Assembly: GCF_900188085.1 (NCBI RefSeq)
Contig: NZ_FZOU01000009.1
Coordinates: 1-64,000, forward strand
Reading direction: 5' to 3'
DNA length: 64,000 nt
Origin: Granulicella rosea
GTDB lineage: Bacteria; Acidobacteriota; Terriglobia; Terriglobales; Acidobacteriaceae
Shown: one piece after another, positions 32,501-40,700 of the stretch
Layout of the letters: each line of letters starts with the position of its first letter
Numbering within the stretch: position 1 is the stretch's first letter
Made by a program: the position numbers and the translations under genes
The notes under the pieces: model-generated
Database searches by the model: none
The model's input: only the letters and a program-made list of their open reading frames with translations
What the model was told of the DNA's origin: nothing

Positions 32501-32753
32501 TGGTCGACTCCGTGTGTTCGATGTTGTCGACCAGCGTGGTCAACGACTTCTCATACGGCGTGGTGAGGCGTCCTTCCATCTCCTCCGGGTTCAGGCCGGT
32601 GTATTGCCACGCGACAGCGATCACGGGAATGTTGATATTCGGAAAGATGTCGGTGGGCGTGCGCAGGATCACCACAGGGCTCATGATGAGGATCAAGAGA
32701 GCGAGGATGATGAAGGTATAGGGCCGATTGAGTGCTAATTTGACGATCCACAC
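29574..32753 (-). CDS. RND efflux inner-membrane transporter, HAE1 type (system 2)
   Basis: A 1059-residue pump starting V/MWIVKLALNRPYTFIILAL. TM4 contains LAVGILVDDATVTIENIERF with the proton-relay pair. The second half has a large periplasmic domain, with DFFPNTDSGSFILHLRARTG near its start. The GTG at 32753 is preferred over upstream ATGs because GGAG precedes it and it matches the N-terminus of the system 3 pump. It is first in an operon and divergent from a LysR gene, which probably regulates it. The shared gene order and N-terminus make systems 2 and 3 close relatives; system 1 differs. Confidence 0.93.
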   Translation of the reverse strand: MWIVKLALNRPYTFIILALLILIMSPVVILRTPTDIFPNINIPVIAVAWQYTGLNPEEMEGRLTTPYEKSLTTLVDNIEHTESTTYNGVAVVKVFLQPGASLDSANAQITAASQYLLRQLPPGTLPPEIINFSASSVPILQLGVSGRGLDEQQLSDLSTNFVRPPLVTVPGAVSPLPYGGKQPQITVNMDQQKMQSKGIAPGDILNAMNAQNVVMPGGTAKLGSEEYDIRSNAAPHSIADLAMMPIKQVNGAVIYLRDVATVSNGASFQTNVVRQDGRRGVLITILKSGSASTLSVVEGVRKMLPRVTQTLPANLKVTPLADQSIFVREAVTGVIREAVIAACLTGVMILLFLGSWRSTVIIAVSIPLSILSSVIVLGLIGETINTMTLGGLALAVGILVDDATVTIENIERFLENGYELHEAILDGAAQIAVPALVSTLCICIVFLPMFFLTGVSRYLFAPLAEAVMFAMIASYILSRTLVPTMAMYLLQHKSHAPSRNPFVVFQRKFEVVFERVRTAYQLLLTRLVLRRKLFVPVFLLGCCCAFLLVGFLGQDFFPNTDSGSFILHLRARTGTRIEETARLADQVETSIHRKIPGKELNNILDNLGLPYSPMNTMHSTNGMVGSGDGDIMVTLDEKHHPTADYVRQLRKDLPREFPGSLFYFLPADITTQILNFGLPAPIDIQIQANDIGQSTAEATSMLQELKKVPGLTDLRIQQPTDYPTLFVDIDRTKAQQGGFTTRDVSQSMLNSLSGSFQITPMFFLNYKNGVDYNLVAQTPQYHMNTIQDVQNIPINSTTVTPRATPEVLGDLTSIHRDHEMAIVSHYNIRRVVDIYGGVQDRDLGAVARDVEAIVHKHEKSLPRGMFIQVRGQVQTMRSSYVSLLGGLVFAIVLVYMLIVVNFQSWLDPFIIITALPAALAGIVVFLFLTHTTLSVPALMGAIMCMGVATSNSILVVSFAKIRYEDHGDAILAAIEAGATRFRPVCMTAIAMIIGMVPMALGLGDGGEQNAPLGRAVIGGLLCATVATLIFVPAVFGLLHGVKKGSGAEQAELEAQPQHA

Positions 32754-32805
32754 GGTGCGTCGATCTCCCTCTGGCGGGTTCGTAAACCATCGGAAGAACC
32801 GCGCA

Positions 32806-32877
32806 TATCTATAGATACATCTTCCCGGGGCCACGAAGCGTAGTTTGTTCCGAAGCAAATCATCGGAAAAAACGATG
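32806..32877. promoter_or_regulatory. Two palindromes between the pump 2 gene and its LysR gene
   Basis: TATCTATAGATA (32806-32817) is a perfect 12-bp palindrome 53 bp upstream of the pump start. CATCG-GAAAAAA-CGATG (32861-32877) is a 17-bp inverted repeat 30 bp before the LysR start, the size expected for a LysR recognition site. Confidence 0.5.
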
Positions 32878-32906
32878 CTCGCGCGGTTTTAATTTAGAGT
32901 GGAGAG

Positions 32907-33812
32907 ATGGAACTGAGACATCTTCGATATTTCGTCGCTGTTGCTGAAAACAAGGGGTTTGGAGTGGCTGCACGCCTGCTCTCCGTCTCGCAGTCCGCGA
33001 TCAGCGAACAGGTGCGCGACTTGGAGGATGAGGTCGGAACCGCACTGTTCGACCGGTCAAACCGACGCATCGGTCTAACCGCTGAAGGAGAGCAGTTTCT
33101 TGAAGATGCGCGGGGCATCCTGCGGCTCGCCGATCAGGCGGTGGAGAATATCCAACGTTCGCTTCGCGGCGAGGTGGGCACGCTGACGATCGGGTTCTTC
33201 ACCGGAGGCACCGGTTCGTTCTTTCCTCAGCTCATTAAGGAGTTCCGCAGGCGGTTCAAGGGAGTCCGGGTGCAGTTGATGGAGATGCCGCCCGGTCTGC
33301 AACACCGCGCGTTGCAAAATGGCGCGCTCGATATCGGCTTCACACGGGCGGTGCAGTCGGTCGACGCACGGGTGCTGTCTTCGGAGCACTTCCAGACAGA
33401 GGCGATCTATGCCGTGCTGCCGATCGATCATCCGCTCGCGAAGCGGCGATCGATCCTGCTGCGCGATCTTGCGCAGGAGCAGTTCGTCCTGAACGACCGC
33501 AAGTATTCGCCGGCGGTCGCGGACAAGATCTTCGCGCTCTGCGCGCAGGCCGGCTTCTCGCCGCAGCTTGGGGCGAGCGCCACCAACGCGCCGGGAGCGA
33601 TTGCGCTGGTGCAGGCCGGTGAGGGAATCGCGATTCTCCCCGGTGGCTCGCGCCTGCTCAACAATAAGGATGTTGTCTTCGTGCCGCTGGCCGACAAGGG
33701 CGCCACGGTCGAACTGGTGATCGCGTGGTCGTCGCAGCACGAGACGCCGGTGATCCGGTCGTTCCTGGAGCTGGCGCGGAAGAAGAGCCGCAAGACGGAT
33801 CGCACAGGATGA
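32907..33812 (+). CDS. LysR-family regulator, probably of RND system 2
   Basis: A 301-residue LysR protein. The helix-turn-helix is at about 1-60 (MELRHLRYFVAVAENKGFGV, then LLSVSQSAISEQVRDLEDEV and FDRSNRRIGLTAEG). The co-inducer domain follows, with the start of a classic effector fold at TLTIGFFTGG. It lies divergent from RND system 2, the usual arrangement for a LysR activator of an efflux operon. The last residues and the TGA fall inside a dispersed repeat fragment (CAGGATGACAGGCATC), so its C-terminus may have been reshaped. Confidence 0.93.
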   Translation: MELRHLRYFVAVAENKGFGVAARLLSVSQSAISEQVRDLEDEVGTALFDRSNRRIGLTAEGEQFLEDARGILRLADQAVENIQRSLRGEVGTLTIGFFTGGTGSFFPQLIKEFRRRFKGVRVQLMEMPPGLQHRALQNGALDIGFTRAVQSVDARVLSSEHFQTEAIYAVLPIDHPLAKRRSILLRDLAQEQFVLNDRKYSPAVADKIFALCAQAGFSPQLGASATNAPGAIALVQAGEGIAILPGGSRLLNNKDVVFVPLADKGATVELVIAWSSQHETPVIRSFLELARKKSRKTDRTG

Positions 33813-33836
33813 CAGGCATCTGGGCGATGCTCAGGC
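33804..33836 (+). repeat. Dispersed intergenic repeat, copy J (right end, overlapping the LysR stop)
   Basis: CAGGATGACAGGCATCTGGG and CGATGCTCAGGC match the right end of copies H and I. The TGA of the LysR gene is part of it. Confidence 0.5.
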
Positions 33837-33848
33837 GGAGATTCGAAC

Positions 33849-35141
33849 TTACTCGCAGGCGTTCTTCGGGCGATGCTTTGCGCCGGCCAGTTCGTTGAGG
33901 TAGGTCTCCAGATTGCTGTAGCCCGTCTTCCGGTCGATCTTCTGGCCGTCCGAAGTGTTGTGCGGATCGAGGCCGTGGGCGCTCTCCCAGGCGTCGGGGA
34001 TTCCATCGCCGTCGCTGTCGAGCGGCGCGGCGACTGGGTGTGGTGCAGACTGCGGTCCGTCTTCCGACTCATCGGCGATGAGCTTACCCTGCTTGCCGTA
34101 GGAGAGAAGTTCGTCGATCAGCTTCCGGTCCACGGCGTCGCGGCAGAGGGAGTCGCCCGCGTCGTCGGCGACGAGCGCGACGAGATCGAGGGCCGGCACG
34201 CTGTGGACGGGAACCTCGGGTTTGGCGAACGGTTCGGCGACGACGTCGGCGTTGACCTGCTCGAAGTCGGCGGCGGTGACTGGGCGACCGTCGAGCCTGC
34301 CGTTGCGGTCGAGGTCGGCGTAGTTGCCGGTCTGGTAGGTGTGGTCGGTCTTGGTGAACTCGCCGATGAAGCCGCCGCTGGAGTTCGGACCGGCGATGAA
34401 GTAATTGTTCACCAGGTCGGCGTAGTGGCTCTCCGCTCCGTGGCCGCCGACGTATCCCGCGACGCCCCAGTTGTACACGACGTTGTTCACGTACTGGATG
34501 TGGCCCTTGCCCTTGGGGTTGCGGCTCTTGTTGTCGATCCACAGGTTGTGGCTGAGGGTGAGGTAGTCGCTTTCGCAGAGGCAGCCGAAGCGCTGCGGAA
34601 CGATGCCCTGGCCGACGATGGACCTCTGAATCGTCGAGTAGCTGTTGCCATTGGTCTGAATGTTGTCCCATCGACCCCACTCGATGGACAGGTGATCGAG
34701 CATGACGTGGTCGGCGTCGGCCAGGTTCAGCGAGCTGACCTTTGGCCCCTCGGCCAGGCCGCCGCGAAAGCGCACATAGCGGATGACGATGTTGTGCGAT
34801 TTGCCCATCGACACCTTTGCGCCGGCGATGGTGATGCCGGCGCCGGGCGCGGTCTGGCCGGCGATGGTCAGGTTGCTGCCGAGATCCATGTTCGACTTGA
34901 GATTCACCACGCCGTTGACGGCGAAGACGACCGTCACGTTCGATCGGCTGGCCGCGTCGCGGAACGAGCCGGGGCCGTCGTCACGCAGGTTGGTGACCGT
35001 GACGACTGGCTTGCCGCGTCCGCCGGAGGCTGTGGCGCCGAATCCCTCGGCGCCCGGGAAGGCGATGGTGTTGGATTGGGCAAGGGCGCATGCCGCGCCG
35101 AGAGGAAGAAGCAGACCGGATAGAGCGAGGAGTGATCTCAC
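33849..35141 (-). CDS. Secreted pectate lyase-like polysaccharide lyase
   Basis: A 430-residue secreted protein. The signal peptide (VRSLLALSGLLLPLGAACAL, cleavage near AQS) precedes a right-handed parallel beta-helix beginning AFPGAEGFGATASGGRGK, with LTIAGQTAPGAGITI, NIVIRYVRFRGG and WGRWDNIQTNG, as in family 1-type pectate lyases. The C-terminus has DSDGDGIPDAWE and GLDPHN, a calcium-binding thrombospondin-3/dockerin-like repeat. It cleaves pectate by beta-elimination outside the cytoplasm. The GTG 35141 start opens the signal peptide. The gene is divergent from the TolB-like/TPR regulator, so a shared control region is likely. Confidence 0.88.
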   Translation of the reverse strand: MRSLLALSGLLLPLGAACALAQSNTIAFPGAEGFGATASGGRGKPVVTVTNLRDDGPGSFRDAASRSNVTVVFAVNGVVNLKSNMDLGSNLTIAGQTAPGAGITIAGAKVSMGKSHNIVIRYVRFRGGLAEGPKVSSLNLADADHVMLDHLSIEWGRWDNIQTNGNSYSTIQRSIVGQGIVPQRFGCLCESDYLTLSHNLWIDNKSRNPKGKGHIQYVNNVVYNWGVAGYVGGHGAESHYADLVNNYFIAGPNSSGGFIGEFTKTDHTYQTGNYADLDRNGRLDGRPVTAADFEQVNADVVAEPFAKPEVPVHSVPALDLVALVADDAGDSLCRDAVDRKLIDELLSYGKQGKLIADESEDGPQSAPHPVAAPLDSDGDGIPDAWESAHGLDPHNTSDGQKIDRKTGYSNLETYLNELAGAKHRPKNACE

Positions 35142-35299
35142 GGGTATCGAACGTCCTTGTGGCTGGGGTATTGGCGTCGTCTGGCGCGCCAGTTTTGCAG
35201 TCGAATCATTGAACCACGACGTTTTCGCGGCCGCCACGCTACAAATTTCGGCTTCGCCCGTTTGTTCCATTAAGACGATTGCTTTCAGTTGTTTATCAA

Positions 35300-35310
35300 G
35301 ACGTTTGCTG
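35300..35310 (-). promoter_or_regulatory. CAGCAAACGTC motif in the pectate lyase/regulator intergenic region
   Basis: On the minus strand this reads CAGCAAACGTC, identical to the motif found twice upstream of the TonB receptor. In the same 248-bp gap, GACGATTGCT (35274-35283) differs from the plus-strand form GACGTTTGCT at one base, and GACGTTTTCGC lies at 35218-35228. Otherwise the gap holds no gene. Confidence 0.45.
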
Positions 35311-35389
35311 GGGCTTTTCGGAGTGTATCGGGCGGTCCGGTCGGTGTTTCGGGCTGTGATAGATTGGTGCGCAGGGGATACCATGAGGT

Positions 35390-37366
35390 ATGGAGATTGT
35401 CGCTCAAGCTCGAACAACTGAGGAGCTCACTCCAGACCAACTCCTGCAGGTGAGGCAGCACCTTAAAGAGGTGCTCGCAAGCCCTGCGTTTTCCGCCAGC
35501 AAACGCGCCCAGGACTTTCTACAACTCGTTGTGAACCATGCTCTTGAAGGCGAGTACGACTCGCTGCGCGAGCGGATGATCGGCGCCGAGATGTTCGGCC
35601 GGCGGGTCGACTACGACACCGGCAGCGACTCGGTCGTGCGGGTAAAGGCGACCGAGGTGCGCAAGAAGCTGGCGCAATACTATCTCGAATCGGGCGCGCA
35701 CGAGGTGCGGTTGGAGCTGCCGAGCGGATCGTATGTGCCGCGTTTCGTCTTTCAGCCGGTGGAGAGCGTCGATGCGGCTGCGGTTGTGCCGGTCTCGTCG
35801 CTCGCGACGCCGACGGCTCCGTCGACAGCTTCGGGGCAGATCTCGGAAGCTGCGGTGGATCGCCCTGAGGAGGATGCGATTCATGCCGCGGCGCCGTGGA
35901 AGCGGCTGGCGCGCGTGTCGCCCTATGTCTGGGCGGGGCTGGTCCTGCTGGCGGTGGCAGCGATCTTTGGCATGCGGCGGTGGGTCTTCGGCAATGGCGC
36001 GACGGCGATCCGGTCGGTCGCGGTGCTGCCGCTCGAGAATCACTCCGGCGTTCCCGCGCAGGAGTACATCGCCGACGGCATGACCAAGGAGCTGGTGAGC
36101 GATCTGGGGCAGGTTGGCGCGCTGAAGGTCGCGACCATCGGCTCCGTGATGAGCTACCAGGGCACGCGGAAGAGCGCGACCGAGATCGGCAAGGAGCTGG
36201 GAGTCGAGGGCATCGTTCAGGGAAGCATCCTGCGCGAAGGGACGCGCGTGCTGGTCTATGTGCGATTTATCGATGCGCGTGCGAATCGTGTTCTGTGGAT
36301 GCACAACTATGTTCGCGATCTGAAGAGCGCGCTGGCCTGGCAGGGCGAGGTCTCGCAGGCGATCGTGAAGGAGATCGCCGCAAGCGCGACGCCGCAGGGT
36401 CAGGCCAGAAGCGCGCACAGCCATCCGGTCGATCCGGTGGCGCAGGATCTGTATCTGCATGGCCGGTATCTGCTGGAGGCGGAGGATTGCGTGAATGCGG
36501 CGGACTACTTCCGCGCCGCGCTGAACGTGAACTCCAGCTACCCGCAGGCGCAGGCGGGTCTGGCGTTCTGCGACGGGCATCTCGGCGAGACGGACCGTAT
36601 CAACTCGAACGACGCCTTCGCCAACCAGAAGATCGAGGCGCTGAAGGCGATCGAACTGGATCCGACGGTCGCGGAAGGGCACGCTGAGCTGGCTAACGCC
36701 GCGATCAACCTGAACTGGGACTGGGCGACTGCGGGCGCGGAGTTTCGGCGGGCGCTGGAGCTGAATCCGAAGTCTGCGTCGATCCATGAGGAGTACGAAC
36801 GCTACCTGGTGCGGACGGGCCGTGTGCGGGAGACGCTCGCGGAGGTGCAGCGCAGCGAGGATATGGACCCGACCTCGAGCCGTTTGTATCACCTGGAGGG
36901 CGTCATTCTGTACTACTGCAGGCAGTACGACCAGGCGCTGCTGCTGGTGCAGAAGGTTCGGACGATGGATATTCCGCCGCCGAACTGGCACTTTCTGATG
37001 GGCGAGATCGACGCGGAAAAGGGCGCCTATGCCGACGCGATCTTCGAGTTCCTGCACGCCGGCAGCCGGCCGCAGACGCTGGGCCATCTGGGCAATCTGT
37101 ACGCGCGGGCTGGGCAGGTCGACAATGCGCTGGCGATCATTCCGCAGCTCGAGGAGACGGTGAAGAACGAGGGCATAGGCCGGTACGAGATTGCGCTGGT
37201 CTACGCCGGACTGGGCAGGAAGACCGAGGCGTTCAAGTGGCTGGAGGAGTCGTACAAGGCCCACGACGAGGGGATTACCTATATTAAGGTGGAGCCCTGT
37301 CTCGACCCGCTGCGCGGCGATCCCCGGTTCAACGATCTGCTGAGCCGGGTTGGGCTGACGCAGTAG
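35390..37366 (+). CDS. Membrane-anchored TolB-like/TPR protein, probable regulator
   Basis: A 658-residue protein in four parts. Residues 15-120 form a conserved N-terminal domain ending VRLELPSGSYVPRF, found at the head of many acidobacterial regulators. One TM helix is about 178-196. A TolB/FlgO-like domain lies at about 205-330 (RSVAVLPLENHSGVPAQEYI, then DGMTKEL). At least six TPR-like repeats fill 345-640. The layout resembles CadC-type one-component systems, with a DNA-binding or signalling part inside and a sensing part outside, but I see no clear helix-turn-helix. It is divergent from the pectate lyase and upstream of the TonB receptor, so I infer a role in the pectin response. Confidence 0.8.
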   Translation: MEIVAQARTTEELTPDQLLQVRQHLKEVLASPAFSASKRAQDFLQLVVNHALEGEYDSLRERMIGAEMFGRRVDYDTGSDSVVRVKATEVRKKLAQYYLESGAHEVRLELPSGSYVPRFVFQPVESVDAAAVVPVSSLATPTAPSTASGQISEAAVDRPEEDAIHAAAPWKRLARVSPYVWAGLVLLAVAAIFGMRRWVFGNGATAIRSVAVLPLENHSGVPAQEYIADGMTKELVSDLGQVGALKVATIGSVMSYQGTRKSATEIGKELGVEGIVQGSILREGTRVLVYVRFIDARANRVLWMHNYVRDLKSALAWQGEVSQAIVKEIAASATPQGQARSAHSHPVDPVAQDLYLHGRYLLEAEDCVNAADYFRAALNVNSSYPQAQAGLAFCDGHLGETDRINSNDAFANQKIEALKAIELDPTVAEGHAELANAAINLNWDWATAGAEFRRALELNPKSASIHEEYERYLVRTGRVRETLAEVQRSEDMDPTSSRLYHLEGVILYYCRQYDQALLLVQKVRTMDIPPPNWHFLMGEIDAEKGAYADAIFEFLHAGSRPQTLGHLGNLYARAGQVDNALAIIPQLEETVKNEGIGRYEIALVYAGLGRKTEAFKWLEESYKAHDEGITYIKVEPCLDPLRGDPRFNDLLSRVGLTQ

Positions 37367-37394
37367 TTCTCCAGGGCACATGCTACCTGCGCCA

Positions 37395-37456
37395 GGCAGG
37401 AACAAACAACAGCCAAGGCCAAAGCAGATCCTTCGCTGCGCTCAGGATGACACGAT
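37395..37456 (+). repeat. Dispersed intergenic repeat, copy F
   Basis: GGCAGGAACAAACAACAGCC, AAGGCCAAAGC, then the core AGATCCTTCGCTGCGCTCAG and GATGACACG, 29 bp after the TPR protein stop. Confidence 0.75.
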
Positions 37457-37495
37457 TTGTGAGGGATTCTTATCCGTGGAGCCTGCATTCTGGTG

Positions 37496-37528
37496 CAGCA
37501 AACGTCCCCGATTGCCCAGCAAACGTCC
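37496..37528 (+). promoter_or_regulatory. Direct repeat of CAGCAAACGTCC, 21 bp apart, upstream of the TonB receptor
   Basis: Two identical 12-mers (37496-37507 and 37517-37528) are spaced by two helical turns, so they lie on the same face of the DNA, about 180 bp before the receptor start. This spacing is common for paired binding sites of an activator. The 342-bp gap contains only this and repeat F. Confidence 0.5.
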
Positions 37529-37708
37529 TGCCAAGTAATTGAAAGTAAAGAGAAATTTGGCGGAATCGGGCGGCCAAGCCGTTAGTAGCGTGTTCAGCGG
37601 TTAAATCGCGATGTTTCAATGGCAACACTTTTTCGAGGGACAAAGCCGGCGCGGTCTACGCGATGCTTCGCTCTCGATCATCCTCCAGGCCATTGAAAGA
37701 GCTTCGCC

Positions 37709-40700
37709 ATGAATCAGCAGATATCACGCTTCATCCGCTTTACCTTCTCCTTTGTCCTTGTGCTTCTGTTGCTTGTGGGCGGACGGCTCACCGCGCAGGA
37801 GTTTCGCGGAACCATCAGCGGAACCGTCAGCGACTCGGGCGGCGCCATTATCCCGCAGGCCGCGGTCACGGTTCGAGACACCGATACGGGCGCCGTCTAT
37901 AAGGTGAAGTCGGACGACAAGGGCTTCTACTCGGCGTCGTCGCTGGCTCCGGGCAAGTACGAGGTTCGGGTGGAGTCGCCGAGCTTTCAGGCGTACATCC
38001 GCAATGGCATCACGGTGCAGGCGGGCGATCATGCGTCGATCGACGTGACTCTGACGGCGGGCGACGTGTCGCAGTCGGTCACGGTGACGTCGGATGCGCC
38101 GATGGTCGATGCGACCAACGCCGCCATCGGGCAGAGCATTTCGACGAAGGAGGTGGAAGATCTGCCACAGAACGGCCGCACGCCGGTCGTGCTGGCGCAG
38201 CTTGCGCTCGGCGTTTCGAGCACCTCGCCTCCGGCGCAGGTTCGTCCGTTCGACAACGGCGGCGCGGCGTCGATCACGGTGGCCGGCGCGAAGAACCAGA
38301 CGACCGAGACGCTGCTCGACGGCTCGCCCGACACGGACAGCCAGTTGAAGGTCGCGTACAGCCCGCCGCAGGACGTGGTGCAGGAGGTCAAGGTCTATGC
38401 CTTCCAGGTGGACGCGGCTTACGGGCACTCCGGCGGCGGCATTATCAACCAGGTGACCAAGGGCGGCGGAAACCACCTGCACGGCTCGATCTACGAGTAC
38501 AACCAGACGGCGGCCTTTACGGCGAACAACTACTTCAGCAAGCGCAACGGCACGCCGCGGCCCAACACGCACTACAACCAGTATGGAGCGTCGTTTGGCG
38601 GCCCGGTCTATATCCCGAAGCTCTTCAATGGGCGCGACAAGGTCTTCTTCCAGTTCGGCTATGAAGGCATCCGCGACTCGCAGCCTTCGAGCGGCTACCT
38701 GCATGTGCCGACGGACCCGGAGAAGAACGGCGACTTCTCGGACCTGCTGGCGGCTGGCGGCGCGAGCTACACGATCTACGATCCTTCGACGGCGGTGCTG
38801 GCCGGCACGACGGTGACTCGCACGGCGTTCGCGGGCAACAAGCTGACGACGCCGGTGAACCCCGTCGCGGCGGCGCTGTTGAAGTACTATCCGGAGCCGA
38901 ATGTTCCGGGCGCGACGGCGGCGACGCTGAACAACTACTTCAACAACTTCGCGAGCACGGATACGTATGACAACCAGTTCGGCCGCATGGACTTCAACAT
39001 CACGACGCGGAACAAGCTGTTCTTCGACGTGCGCCACAACAACCGCGTGCAGTCGACGTCGAACTACTTCGGCAACGCCGCCACCGGCGCGCTGCTGACG
39101 CGCGTGAACTGGGGCGCGGTGGTGGACGATGTGCATGCCTTCAACGCGTCCACGGTCGGGAACGTGCGCTTCAACTGGACGCGCTACGCGTCGCTGACGG
39201 GTGGGCCGAGCCAGGGCGCTGACGTGACCTCGGTCGGTTATCCTGGGTCGCTGGAGACGAATACGAACCTGAAGCAGTTGCCGAGCGTCGCCATCGGCAG
39301 CACGGGGGCGTGCAACAAGACCAGCACGGAGACGACCTTCGCCTGCCTGTTTACGCCCAACAACACGCCGAACGCGAACTGGAACGACAGCTTCCACATC
39401 TTCGGCAGCGTGACGAAGGTGCTGGGCAATCACTCCATCAAGGCCGGCGCGGATGCACGTGAGTACCGCATCGAGAATATCTCGTACGGCTACCCGACGG
39501 GGCAGTTCGTCTACGGCACGAGCTTTACGCAGCAGTCGAGCACGTCGGCGGCGGCGCCGTTCGGACAGGATCTGGCGGCGTTCGAGCTTGGCCTGCCGAC
39601 CTCGGGCAGCATCAACCGCAACGTATTCACCGCGACGTGGAACCGGTACCTGGGCGTCTTCGGTCAGGACGACTGGCGCGTGGCCAAGAGCCTGACGCTG
39701 AACATCGGTCTGCGCTTCGATCACGACTTCCCGCTCTATGAGCGGCACAACCGCGCCATCTCCAGCTTCGATCCGACGTTGACGACGCCGGTGGGCACGG
39801 CTGCGGCGACGGCCTACAACGCCAACCCGATCTCGCAGATTCCGGCGGGCCAGTTCCAGGCTCCGGGCGGGGTGGTGTACGCGAGCGACGCGCGGCGCCA
39901 GCTCTACAACACGGACTCCTATACCTTCAGCCCGCGGCTTGGGTTTGCGTGGACGCCTCCGAACCTGAACGGCAAGACGACGGTCACCGGCGGCTTCTCG
40001 ATCTTCGTCTTCCCGGTGCAGAACCTGGCGACGATCAACAGCACGGGTTACAGCACGACGACGGCGTATGTGGCGACGAATAACAACTACCTGACGCCCG
40101 CGACGACGATCGCCAACCCTTTCCCGACCGGCCTGATCCAGGCGGCGGGCGCGAGCGGCGGCGCGGCCACCAACCAGGGGCTGGCGACGCAGACCTTCAA
40201 TCAGCATATGAAGAACGGCTACTCCGAGCGGTATGCGCTCTCGGTGCAGCAGCAGTTCGATGCGAACACGGTCTTTCAGTTGGCGTATATCGGCGCGCAC
40301 TATGTGAAGCTGCAGGTGGGGTCCATCTCGTTGAACCCGATTCCGCAGCAGTATCTCAGCGCGTCGCCGGTGAAGAACGTGGCGCAGGCGGCGGTGTTGA
40401 CGGGTTCTGTCGCGAATCCGTTCGCTGGGTTGCTGCCGGGCACGACGCTGAATGCGGCGACCATCGCGCGTGGACAGTTGCTGACGGCCTATCCGCAGTA
40501 TCCGATCAGCGGCCTGACGCTGGCCGATGTGGACAACGGTTCGAGCAACTACAACAGCCTGAACGCGCGTATCCAACACCGTATTTCGAAGGGTCTTTCG
40601 GTGATTGCGAACTACACCTATTCGAAGAATATCGAGCAGGTGACGAAGCTGAACGACAGCGATACGAAGTACGAGAAGCGCGTCTCGTCGTTTGACTATC

